A stretch of DNA of 64,000 bases from QHXM01 sp032160705 (GTDB lineage Bacteria > Acidobacteriota > Blastocatellia > Pyrinomonadales > Pyrinomonadaceae): NCBI GenBank assembly GCA_032160705.1, contig JAVHVE010000002.1, positions 1 to 64,000 on the forward strand. The letters run 5' to 3'. The notes under the pieces were generated by a model. That model saw only the letters and a program-made list of their open reading frames with translations. It was not told the DNA's origin and did not search any database. Position 1 is the first letter of the stretch. Each line of letters begins with the position of its first letter. The position numbers and the translations under genes are program-made. Of the stretch, positions 34,635 to 42,070 are shown piece after piece.

Positions 34635-35330
34635 TTGGCTGCAACTCACGTGGAAAATCATGGGGCGCATGGGCACAAGGCACTGGCGCACCATTTCGAT
34701 AATCTGGAGCAACAGCGCGAGGCTGGCTCGATTGGAATGTGGGTCTTCCTGGTGCAGGAGATCATGTTCTTCGGCGGACTGTTTCTCGCGTATGCCATCT
34801 TCCGCGCGAAGTTTCCCGAAGCCTTCGCCGCCGCGAGCAATCACCTCGACTGGCATCTTGGCGGCATCAACACGGTCGTCCTGATTGTCAGCAGTGTGAC
34901 GATGGCTCTGGCGGTTTACTACGCCCAGACGGGAAAGCGTCGCCCGCAGGTCGGTTTCCTGTTTGTGACGATGCTGCTCGGCATGACGTTTCTCGTCATC
35001 AAGGCGTTTGAATACGCAGAGAAGTTTAGAGACCATTTGTTCCCCGGCGCATCGTTTCAGTGGACAGGGCACGGCGACCCGAATCAGGTGCAGATTTTCT
35101 ACTGGATTTATTTTGCGATGACCGGGCTGCACGCGCTGCACATGATTATCGGCCTCGGCCTTCTTGTTTGGCTGATACTTTCCGCCTGGAAAGGTCGCTA
35201 CACGCCGGAGTATCACGCACCCGTTGAACTGACCGGCCTCTACTGGCACTTCGTTGACATCATCTGGATATTCCTCTTCCCGCTGCTCTACTTGCTGGGG
35301 AGACATTTGGAAGCGGGAGGGGGACACTGA
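34635..35330 (+). CDS. coxC: cytochrome c oxidase subunit III
   Basis: A 231-residue membrane protein with about six to seven helices. It has the GMWVFLVQEIMFFGGLFLAY motif of subunit III and the C-terminal YWHFVDIIWIFLFPLLYL motif. TTG at 34635 is the start, with GGGGAG about 8 nt upstream. It has no metal site of its own and stabilises the oxidase. Confidence 0.94.
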   Translation: MAATHVENHGAHGHKALAHHFDNLEQQREAGSIGMWVFLVQEIMFFGGLFLAYAIFRAKFPEAFAAASNHLDWHLGGINTVVLIVSSVTMALAVYYAQTGKRRPQVGFLFVTMLLGMTFLVIKAFEYAEKFRDHLFPGASFQWTGHGDPNQVQIFYWIYFAMTGLHALHMIIGLGLLVWLILSAWKGRYTPEYHAPVELTGLYWHFVDIIWIFLFPLLYLLGRHLEAGGGH

Positions 35331-35335
35331 AAAGC

Positions 35336-35408
35336 CGTGACGGGTGACAAGTGACAAGTAACAAGAAAGAGGTTTTCACTCGTCACCTGTCACCTGTTAC
35401 CTGTCACA
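35336..35408. repeat. heptad hairpin element between coxC and coxD
   Basis: The left arm units are GTGACGG, GTGACAA, GTGACAA, GTAACAA. The right arm units are CGTCACC, TGTCACC, TGTTACC, TGTCAC. The unit is close to that of the coxA-coxC element. Confidence 0.92.
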
Positions 35409-35426
35409 GTTCTTAGGGTAGGCATT

Positions 35427-35732
35427 ATGTCGGAACACATCGTCTCAAGGAAAATTTACTTCGCCATCTTCGGCGCGCTGATGGTCGGGACTGCGCTGAC
35501 GGTCTTCGCGGCCTTCGTAGACCTGGATCACGTCTTTCACGGCGCGAACACGGTCGTGGCTCTAACGATTGCCGTCTTCAAGGCCACGCTCGTCGTCCTC
35601 TACTTCATGCACGTCCGCTATAGCTCGCGTCTGACCTGGGTGATCGTCGTCGCGGGTCTCTTCTGGCTGGCAATAATGTTCGTCTTTACAATCAGCGACT
35701 ACATGACCAGACCGAACGGGCTGACACCGTAA
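35427..35732 (+). CDS. coxD: cytochrome c oxidase subunit IV (caa3 small subunit)
   Basis: A 101-residue protein with three membrane helices. The motif LTIAVFKATLVVLYFMHVRY is typical of prokaryotic caa3/bo3 subunit IV (COX4 family). It ends the respiratory operon; AGGGTAGGC lies upstream of the ATG. A heptad hairpin element follows the stop. Confidence 0.93.
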   Translation: MSEHIVSRKIYFAIFGALMVGTALTVFAAFVDLDHVFHGANTVVALTIAVFKATLVVLYFMHVRYSSRLTWVIVVAGLFWLAIMFVFTISDYMTRPNGLTP

Positions 35733-35859
35733 AGCAGGAGTCAGAAGACAGGAGACAGGAGACAGAAGAAAAGAAAAACTAAAAGCGGTTCTCCGCCTTA
35801 TCCCTTCTGACTTCTGTCTCCTGTCTTCTGTATTCTGCTTTTCAGTTCTGCTTTTCAGC
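35731..35859. repeat. heptad inverted repeat at the end of the respiratory operon
   Basis: The left arm units are GAGTCAG, AAGACAG, GAGACAG, GAGACAG. The right arm units are TTCTGAC, TTCTGTC, TCCTGTC, TTCTGTA, TTCTGCT. It lies between convergent coxD and the minus-strand zinc-ribbon gene, so it may act as terminator for both. The last codons and the stop of the zinc-ribbon gene lie inside its right end. Confidence 0.88.
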
Positions 35860-36201
35860 GTAGAGATGCATGTCTCTGACCTGAATCGTTCTGCCGCACT
35901 CCGGGCAGTCAAGTCGCATGGTGGCGTCTGTGGTGTGGATGTCTGAGCCGCAGGCGGGGCAGGGTTCGTCAATGTTGTTGCGCGCGAACACGCCGCGCAT
36001 CATGAAAAGGGGAACGGCCAGTCCGGCGATTAAAAGAGGAATGCCGAAGACCAGGCCGAGGCTGCTCTCTCCGCCAAGTGTCAGGCTGACGACAAGGCCG
36101 CCGATGAACAGCACCAGCCCTAGGGCAATGCTGAACGAGAATCCGTAAGCCCCATCGAAAGTGCGGTCACGTTTGGCGGCTTCAGTTCTCTTCGCTTCCA
36201 T
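35842..36201 (-). CDS. two-helix membrane protein with C-terminal zinc ribbon
   Basis: A 119-residue protein with two membrane helices (about 20-42 and 48-68) and a C-terminal zinc ribbon (CPACGS ... CPECGR). AAGGAGA lies 8 nt before the ATG at 36201. The final residues (YAEKQN) and stop are encoded by the edge of a heptad repeat, so the repeat has probably changed the C-terminus. The function is not known. It is convergent with the respiratory operon. Confidence 0.75.
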   Translation of the reverse strand: MEAKRTEAAKRDRTFDGAYGFSFSIALGLVLFIGGLVVSLTLGGESSLGLVFGIPLLIAGLAVPLFMMRGVFARNNIDEPCPACGSDIHTTDATMRLDCPECGRTIQVRDMHLYAEKQN

Positions 36202-36370
36202 AAACGTAGTCTCCTTCGGAAAGAACAAAAGTTTGCGATCTTGATGAAGGGGATGGGGATTGTCTTTTGTCGGGACGAACGCTCTCGCCTTTTATGCAGC
36301 GCAAGTTACCACAGGCGCGCGGCGTGCGACAAGACCAGGTAATCCGTCCGGGGCAGCTTGAGTTTTGAAT

Positions 36371-36763
36371 TCAGCTAATCGCGGCGGCACACTCTTTATC
36401 AGCCAGGATGTTCTGCACCGTTTGGATCAACTCATCAATGTGCGGCTTTGGCACGTAGGCTTCCGCCCCTGCGCACAAACCCTCCTGACGGTGCAGGTCA
36501 TAGGCATCGCCGGAATAAAAGATGACGGGAATCTGCGGCGTGGCGTCGTTCAGCTTCCGGCAGAGATCGAGTCCAGACCCGTCGGGCAGTCTTTTGTCCA
36601 GAACGTATAGATCGAACTCTTCGCTTTTGATGAGTCGCAGCGCATCGTCGATGCTGCTGGCGATCACAACTTCGTAGTTCGATTTTCCGAGAAGATGCGT
36701 GAGCATATAGGAAGTATCCTCGTGGTCGTCAACGCAGAGGATACGGCATTTTGCTGGCTGCAT
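36371..36763 (-). CDS. stand-alone response regulator receiver
   Basis: A 130-residue receiver domain with acidic pair Asp12-Asp13, phospho-acceptor Asp56 in LYVLDKRLPDGSG and Lys in YVPKPH. There is no output domain. GGAGG at 36772-36776 lies 8 nt before the ATG at 36763, so the upstream in-frame TTG is not used. It is divergent from the [2Fe-2S] protein gene. Its cognate kinase is not adjacent. Confidence 0.85.
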   Translation of the reverse strand: MQPAKCRILCVDDHEDTSYMLTHLLGKSNYEVVIASSIDDALRLIKSEEFDLYVLDKRLPDGSGLDLCRKLNDATPQIPVIFYSGDAYDLHRQEGLCAGAEAYVPKPHIDELIQTVQNILADKECAAAIS

Positions 36764-36984
36764 GGGGGAAGCCTCCAACCGATATTTACTAAAGTGTCGC
36801 GACTGAGAATGCCAAAGGCAAATTCGACGAGGCCGCCATTATAAACGGCTGACGTGCCAAATTCCATCCAAAATCTCATTCGTTGCCATTCGGCTACCTT
36901 TTTGTCCGTATTTGTGTCGGGGCGGGATGGGCTGCTAAAGTATCCGGTTTTCAGATGGCAGACATTTTCATCCTTGAGGTAATC

Positions 36985-38001
36985 ATGAGCGTTCAGACCG
37001 CAACTTCTTTTGAGAACTTTTTGAATCAACACACGGACGAGGACTGGGAGCAAGTCGTCAAGACGTTGTTGCCGTCAATCCACGAGGTGGACAAAACGGC
37101 CACGCAAATCTGGTTTCGCTTCTACCCGGTGGCGCTCTTGCGCGCCCTTCAACAAGCGGACGAGCCTGAAAAGCTGGCCGCACAACTATTGTTGCAAGGC
37201 AATTATTACCTGAAAGACCAGATTGATTCTTCCCACACTTTTCTCTACGGCCATCGCTACTGGATGGAAGTCAAAAAGGCGGTGATTGATCGCGCCGCAT
37301 CGTTTACTGAATCACAGACGAACGCTGATCTCTTGACCGAGATACGCGAACTTGCGAAGCGCCTAGCCTCTGAGGTCAAGGCTCAGGAATCTTTGCTCGT
37401 CGGCATTGTGGCTGTCGCCCTGATGACATTGCAGCAAGTCGGCATTGAAGCCTACGAAGCATCGCCCGGCGCGGTCAAAATTGAGGGGCGTGCCGCACGT
37501 AAATCTCCCGAACAGGTTTTGAAAGAGCGAGCGCGTGATGACAGTCAGGGCTTGCTCGGTTTTCTCAAGACGATTGACAAAGAGTGGACAGTCACTTACG
37601 ACGAACGCGACGGGCGCGGGCACTATAAGATGAAGCACATGACTGATCTGGCCTATGGCGCGGCTCTCGATCAATCGCGCGATTGGAGGGCAATTGATCC
37701 GCGCTGCATCGAAGGGCCGATTCCTGTCGAGTGCCGCTCGGCTTCGTGCGGCACATGCTGGGTCGGCGTGCTTGGCGGAGCGGAAAAGCTGTCCGATGTG
37801 GCGCGCCTTGAAGGAAAGAAAATTAAAGAGTTTGGCTACATCACGACGGACGAGCCGAAGCCTTTGATTCGCCTGGCCTGTCAGGCACAAATCTCCGGCG
37901 CAGTCTCTATCGTGATTCCACCCTGGAACGGAGTCTTTGGTAAATATCTTAGCGCGCAGAAAAGCGGTGAAGCTGAAGTGCAAGAAGTTTCCGGCGAGTA
38001 A
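36985..38001 (+). CDS. [2Fe-2S] ferredoxin-domain protein with helical N-terminal domain
   Basis: A 338-residue protein. The N-terminal two-thirds are predicted to be helical and match no family I know. The C-terminal part is a plant-type [2Fe-2S] ferredoxin with cysteines in ECRSASCGTCWVGVL (C-x4-C-x2-C) and a fourth cysteine in RLACQAQI. GAGG lies 5 nt before the ATG at 36985. It may be an electron-carrying partner of an unknown oxidoreductase. The next gene starts 29 nt downstream on the same strand. Confidence 0.78.
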   Translation: MSVQTATSFENFLNQHTDEDWEQVVKTLLPSIHEVDKTATQIWFRFYPVALLRALQQADEPEKLAAQLLLQGNYYLKDQIDSSHTFLYGHRYWMEVKKAVIDRAASFTESQTNADLLTEIRELAKRLASEVKAQESLLVGIVAVALMTLQQVGIEAYEASPGAVKIEGRAARKSPEQVLKERARDDSQGLLGFLKTIDKEWTVTYDERDGRGHYKMKHMTDLAYGAALDQSRDWRAIDPRCIEGPIPVECRSASCGTCWVGVLGGAEKLSDVARLEGKKIKEFGYITTDEPKPLIRLACQAQISGAVSIVIPPWNGVFGKYLSAQKSGEAEVQEVSGE

Positions 38002-38030
38002 GGCGCAAAGAAGATAGCGAGGCAAAGCCT

Positions 38031-38933
38031 TTGGCAGAGAGATCAAACTGGAGCGGTGGAGCGACCAATGCTTCGCCGCTTTTTCTTGTGCTGGCGGCGG
38101 CGTTGCTGTGGAGTACGGGCGGGCTGTTCATCAAGTGGACCGAGCTTTCGGCATATGAATTGACGTTCGGGCGTTCTCTGCTGGCGGCTTTAGTTGTCGC
38201 CTTCTTCACGCGCCGCGAAGGATTCCGCTTAAACGCGATGACCATCCTGACCTCGCTGCTTTACGCGGGTCTGCTCATTCTCTTTGTCGTCGCAACCAAG
38301 CTGACGACCGCCGCCAATGCTATCTTCCTGCAATACACCGCGCCCATCTACGTGCTCATTCTCGAACCCCTTTTCTACAAAGAGAAGTTTCGCCGCGCAG
38401 ACCTCGTGACGGTGGTGGCCTGCGTGATGGGCATGTCGCTCTTTTTCGTCGGCAAGCTGCGCCCACAGGACGTGAGCGGGAATCTGGCCGCGCTCGCCTC
38501 AGGTCTCTGCTTCGCTTTCTACATCCTGCTCCTGCGCCATCCGCGCTCACAACAGGTTAATAGAGCTTCATCGGTCATCTACGGCAACCTGCTGCTCGTC
38601 ATCATCACCGCGCCGTTCGGGCTGGCGGCTTTCGCGCAGATGTCCATGCGCGATGCAGGCATCGTCCTCTATCTCGGAGTGTTTCAGATCGGCGTGGCGT
38701 ACACTTTCTTCACCCTGGGCATGGCGCGCGGCGTGAGGTCTCTGGACGCCAGCATCGTCGGCTACATCGAGCCCGTCTTGAATCCCGTCTGGGTCTTCAT
38801 CTTTCTGGGCGAACGCCCCTCAGGCTGGGCGCTCATCGGCGGCTCAATCATCATCGCTGCGGTCGTCTCACACACCATCTGGGGAGCACGCAGGGCAAGA
38901 TTGAACGCTGTGCGCGATGCGCTGAAAGCGTGA
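38031..38933 (+). CDS. EamA-family transporter (DMT superfamily)
   Basis: A 300-residue membrane protein with ten predicted helices in two EamA repeats (about residues 15-140 and 155-290). The second repeat has the typical ending SIVGYIEPVLNPVWVFIFLGE. It is an inner-membrane exporter or importer of small metabolites, with the substrate unknown. TTG at 38031 is the start, and it may be co-transcribed with the [2Fe-2S] gene. Confidence 0.87.
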   Translation: MAERSNWSGGATNASPLFLVLAAALLWSTGGLFIKWTELSAYELTFGRSLLAALVVAFFTRREGFRLNAMTILTSLLYAGLLILFVVATKLTTAANAIFLQYTAPIYVLILEPLFYKEKFRRADLVTVVACVMGMSLFFVGKLRPQDVSGNLAALASGLCFAFYILLLRHPRSQQVNRASSVIYGNLLLVIITAPFGLAAFAQMSMRDAGIVLYLGVFQIGVAYTFFTLGMARGVRSLDASIVGYIEPVLNPVWVFIFLGERPSGWALIGGSIIIAAVVSHTIWGARRARLNAVRDALKA

Positions 38934-38994
38934 TTAAGCGTAAACATCCCGTTTAATAGCTAGAAGTCATCTCATAAATAGCATTCAAGCGTTG

Positions 38995-39052
38995 AGAGTT
39001 CACGCTTCAGCGTGCGTTTTATTGAAAAACATCAAACTGAAGTTTGAACTCT
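38995..39052. repeat. cloverleaf-like interspersed repeat, copy 1
   Basis: An outer stem AGAGTTCA/TGAACTCT encloses two small hairpins, CACGCT-TC-AGCGTG (39001-39014) and CAAACT-GA-AGTTTG (39033-39046). The same three-stem plan occurs at 52631-52690. It lies in the gap between the EamA and HicB genes. Confidence 0.75.
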
Positions 39053-39129
39053 GAACATTGTTGAGACCATTTCTAGTTGGGCTGCTTCGCTTTCGCTTCC
39101 TGTGATAGGATGCTGCCGAGGTGAGTGGC

Positions 39130-39336
39130 ATGACTTTTACTGTTGAGTTTGAGCAGGAAGATGATGGCCGTTGGCTTGCGGAGGTTTTAGAGTTGCCGGG
39201 CGCGCTGGCTTACGGGGAAACCTCTGAAGAAGTGATTGCTAAAGCTCAAGCTCTGGCATTGCGTGTTCTTGCAGATAGGCTTGAGCATGGGGAGAGTACT
39301 CATGAGTTCGTGAACATCTCTTTTGCCGCGGCATGA
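39130..39336 (+). CDS. HicB-like antitoxin-family protein, no HicA partner seen
   Basis: A 68-residue protein with the HicB partial RNase-H-like fold: FTVEFEQEDDGRWLAEVLELPGALAYG, shortened to EDDGRWLAEVLELPGALAYG, and the helix with ALALRVLADRLEHGE. GAGGTGA lies 5 nt before the ATG at 39130. No HicA-like reading frame is present on either side, and it has no C-terminal DNA-binding domain. It may be an orphan or have another partner. Confidence 0.75.
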   Translation: MTFTVEFEQEDDGRWLAEVLELPGALAYGETSEEVIAKAQALALRVLADRLEHGESTHEFVNISFAAA

Positions 39337-39348
39337 GTCACAAGCTCT

Positions 39349-40203
39349 TTAGAAACTGAAATACCCTGTGCCTGAAGCGGTCTTCTTTCCTGTAAAACGA
39401 TCCAGCGCCTCCAGCACGTCGCGGCAGAGGGCGCGCTCGGCGTCGCCGCGACTGGCGATGTCGCGTAAGCGCACGGCGAGCAGGAGCAGGTCGCGGTGCT
39501 CCGGCGCGGAGCGCACCTGCTTGAGCCATTTGAGCAGCTCCTTGTTCACACGGTCGCCGTTCTTTGTCTCGCCCTTATCGCTCGCTTTCATAGATCGCTC
39601 AAACAGCGTCTCGACCAATCCGGCTGTTTCATGCGCGTCAACGAGCGTGGCGATGGCGTCGGCGAAATGCGCCGCCTTGTCCATCTCTTCGGGCGTGAAC
39701 GGCTGGTAGGGCGGATCGCCTAAACGATTGACGAACTCAAGCACACCGACCGTTTCACCTTCGACGCGCAACGGTGTCGCCAGGATGGTCTGCGTTGAAT
39801 AACCTGTCGCGCGATCCACTTCAGCGTAGAACGTCTCTTCCTGCGCCACGTCGGCAACTGCTACGGGCTGGCCGCTCGCAAAGACGAATCCGGCGATGCC
39901 CTTGCCCGGCGGAATCCGCACCTTCATCAACTTGTCCGCGACCTCTCCGATAGCTGCCAGAAACTTCAACCCGCCCTTGTTTCCATCACGCACGAGCACG
40001 GAAGCTTCATCCGACCCAAGCGCATCTCCGGCCACGTGCAGCAGATTTTCGATGGAGCGCTTCAGAGGCGAAGTCAGCAAATTCGACACGTCAACCGCGC
40101 GGATGGCGTCACGCAACTGTGCCTCGAACGTCCCTCTCGCCGACGAGCGTTTTTCGCCACGACTTTTTTTGTCGGAACTCTTCGTGCCGCTCTTCTTAGC
40201 CAT
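39349..40203 (-). CDS. GAF-domain protein
   Basis: A 284-residue soluble protein. A basic disordered leader (about 1-28) precedes one GAF domain (about 45-195) with the features IPPGKGIAGFVFASGQPVAVADV and FVNRLGDPPYQPFTPEE, shortened as PPGKGIAGFVFASGQPV. The C-terminal part is helical and has no recognised output domain. It could be a signalling adaptor. Starts at 40203 (ATG) or 40212 (TTG) are both possible. Confidence 0.78.
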   Translation of the reverse strand: MAKKSGTKSSDKKSRGEKRSSARGTFEAQLRDAIRAVDVSNLLTSPLKRSIENLLHVAGDALGSDEASVLVRDGNKGGLKFLAAIGEVADKLMKVRIPPGKGIAGFVFASGQPVAVADVAQEETFYAEVDRATGYSTQTILATPLRVEGETVGVLEFVNRLGDPPYQPFTPEEMDKAAHFADAIATLVDAHETAGLVETLFERSMKASDKGETKNGDRVNKELLKWLKQVRSAPEHRDLLLLAVRLRDIASRGDAERALCRDVLEALDRFTGKKTASGTGYFSF

Positions 40204-40264
40204 ACTTCTCAAAAAGACTTCTGCTCCTACGAGACGAAGTTAGAGGTCAGATGGACACTTCGGC

Positions 40265-41383
40265 TCAACCTCTCCGCCTGCCGCTGCTGCGCTTTTTCTT
40301 CGGCGTCGGTTTTTTAGCGGGCACGGCTTCCACCTTTGGCGGTGGAGGGCCAGCGGCGGGTCTCGGTCTCATCATCGAAGCGATCACATTCTGCACGACT
40401 TCATCTTTGAAGTCGGCACGGATCTGCAACCTGCTGCCCTCAGTCGAGACTTGCAGACTGTCGAGCAGCGCGCGAAGGTGCGGGTCGCCGCTGCTTCCGC
40501 CAAACTGGTTGCGCGCGGCTGTCACCAACTCGCCCAAACTCTGCGCCTGTTCCGCGTCGCACAAACGCACTCCTAAAACCATGTTGAAGCTGGTCGGGGT
40601 CGAGCCGATTGAAGCGAATATCTCCTTATAGGTTGCCATAAAAAACTTGATGGCAGCCCGCACCATCACATCCGGCCCCGTGCTGTCGCTGGCATTTCCT
40701 GCGAGAGCGGGCGAAAACTTGATGGCCATCCCGAGCAAAGCGTCCGAGTCCTGCGTGGCATGCTGAACAAGTTGGGGATCAACGCGCCCTGTCCCTGTGG
40801 CAGCGTCAATGGTCGCCCGCACCTGCGGGAGGTCGCCGATCACGAAAGTGTTCGCGTCGAGCACAGCAAAGGCCGGAGTCTCGCGCTCAGACCTTTTTCT
40901 CGGCGGCTCCGGCATCGGCTCGCTGTAGATGACTTTGCCGCCGTAAGTCTGCTCGGCGATCTTGCCGTGCGACTCGCTCCTGGCGAAGTCGATCAGGGCG
41001 TTCGCGTTGAAATCCCCGTGCGCGATGATGGCAACGCCGACGCTCTCCTTCTTGAAGTCGCGGCCAACGGGGCCGATGATGCGTGCACCCATGACGATGC
41101 TGTCAATCGCCAGGAGGTTGATGCCCGTCTTCGTCTTCGCTTCGTTGACCATCCCCATCATGTGGCCGAGCGTCGCCGGGTCTTTGGCGAGCAGGCGCGG
41201 GATGGCGTCGTTCAGGATTCGCCGGACGTTCGCAAACATGACGACATCCGAGGCGGGGAGCGCGCCCAGCGGGTCGGACATCGCCGACGCGGAACCGGTC
41301 GTCTGGGCAAAGACAACGCTGACATTTACTGCCGCCGCGAGGAGAAATGCGATGAGCAGCAGACTCCGTTTCGTTTTCATCAT
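40265..41383 (-). CDS. secreted protein, unknown function
   Basis: A 372-residue protein with a Sec signal peptide (cleavage expected after VVFA, about residue 26). The mature part is an alpha/beta sequence with no cysteine cluster and no catalytic motif I know. The C-terminal 35 residues are Pro/Lys/Arg-rich and end in SSGRRRG. Related proteins of this type are annotated only as hypothetical. It may be co-transcribed with the lipoprotein gene upstream (78 nt). Confidence 0.7.
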   Translation of the reverse strand: MMKTKRSLLLIAFLLAAAVNVSVVFAQTTGSASAMSDPLGALPASDVVMFANVRRILNDAIPRLLAKDPATLGHMMGMVNEAKTKTGINLLAIDSIVMGARIIGPVGRDFKKESVGVAIIAHGDFNANALIDFARSESHGKIAEQTYGGKVIYSEPMPEPPRKRSERETPAFAVLDANTFVIGDLPQVRATIDAATGTGRVDPQLVQHATQDSDALLGMAIKFSPALAGNASDSTGPDVMVRAAIKFFMATYKEIFASIGSTPTSFNMVLGVRLCDAEQAQSLGELVTAARNQFGGSSGDPHLRALLDSLQVSTEGSRLQIRADFKDEVVQNVIASMMRPRPAAGPPPPKVEAVPAKKPTPKKKRSSGRRRG

Positions 41384-41461
41384 GTGCTTTACCTTTCGCT
41401 CGCTGAAAAGAAGAGCCGTTCCTGTAGGGTCAGGGCGAATGAGCTTGACCGAAAGCGGAAG

Positions 41462-41695
41462 CTATTTGTCCGTCGGCGGCTTGATTTTCGGCTCTCCCGG
41501 CGAATTGCTATTACTCTGAGTTTGTCGCGGCGCAGTGGTCGTCGCGCCGCCGCCTGTGCCCGAAGGCGCGCTGGTATTGTAGGTCGTCGTTCCGGGAGCG
41601 TTGGTGTTCGCGGTGCTGCCCTGGTCAGACTTCGAGCAACCAAACGAGATGGTGGCGACGATGACAAGGACGAAAAAGGCTGGAGTTCTACGCAC
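41462..41695 (-). CDS. small lipoprotein, unknown function
   Basis: A 77-residue lipoprotein. A short basic start (RRTP) is followed by a hydrophobic stretch and the lipobox ISFGC, with Cys20 as the lipidated residue. The mature part is a Ser/Thr/Asn/Pro-rich, disordered 58-residue chain. GTG at 41695 is chosen because AGGAGA lies 7 nt before it; the upstream in-frame codons carry no site. Confidence 0.65.
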   Translation of the reverse strand: MRRTPAFFVLVIVATISFGCSKSDQGSTANTNAPGTTTYNTSAPSGTGGGATTTAPRQTQSNSNSPGEPKIKPPTDK

Positions 41696-41817
41696 GGGTT
41701 TGTCTCCTGAGATAAGAATTAGCTTCAGAGCGGCGATGAGCATACTACTGTCTGGAGAGTTTTGCCACTAACTTGTAGGCGCAAGTTAATCGTATCCCGA
41801 AGAGAGAGACAGAAACA

Positions 41818-42070
41818 GCCAGGCCATGATGGTTGATGGAAATTGAATCGTGCGCCATCCCCGAAGGGGATGAACATAATAGCCGGGGGCAAGCGAGAGC
41901 GCCGCCCCCGGTTGAACGTGATAAATAGCTCCGACCCTGAAAGGGTCGCACCTCAAGATTGAATGTGCGACCCCTTTCAGGGTCAGAATAACTTTTGTCA
42001 CCTTCGTCCAGGGGTGGCGCGCTGACGCGCTTACCCCCGGCTATTTTATTTGACCCTTTCAGGGTCAGGA
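41818..42070. repeat. nested-palindrome element, copy A
   Basis: It has the hairpin CATCCCC-GAA-GGGGATG, then ATAGCCGGGGGC ... GCCCCCGG, a 19-bp stem (41933-41951 with 41965-41984, GACCCTGAAAGGGTCGCAC), then ACCCCCGGCTAT and a final GACCCTTTCAGGGTC. The order of parts is the same as in copy B at 56966-57262. The left end is only weakly like the terminal repeat of copy B, and the right end stops in the stop codon of the decahaem gene. Between 41696 and 41817 I see only a 7-bp hairpin (TAACTTG/CAAGTTA). Confidence 0.85.
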
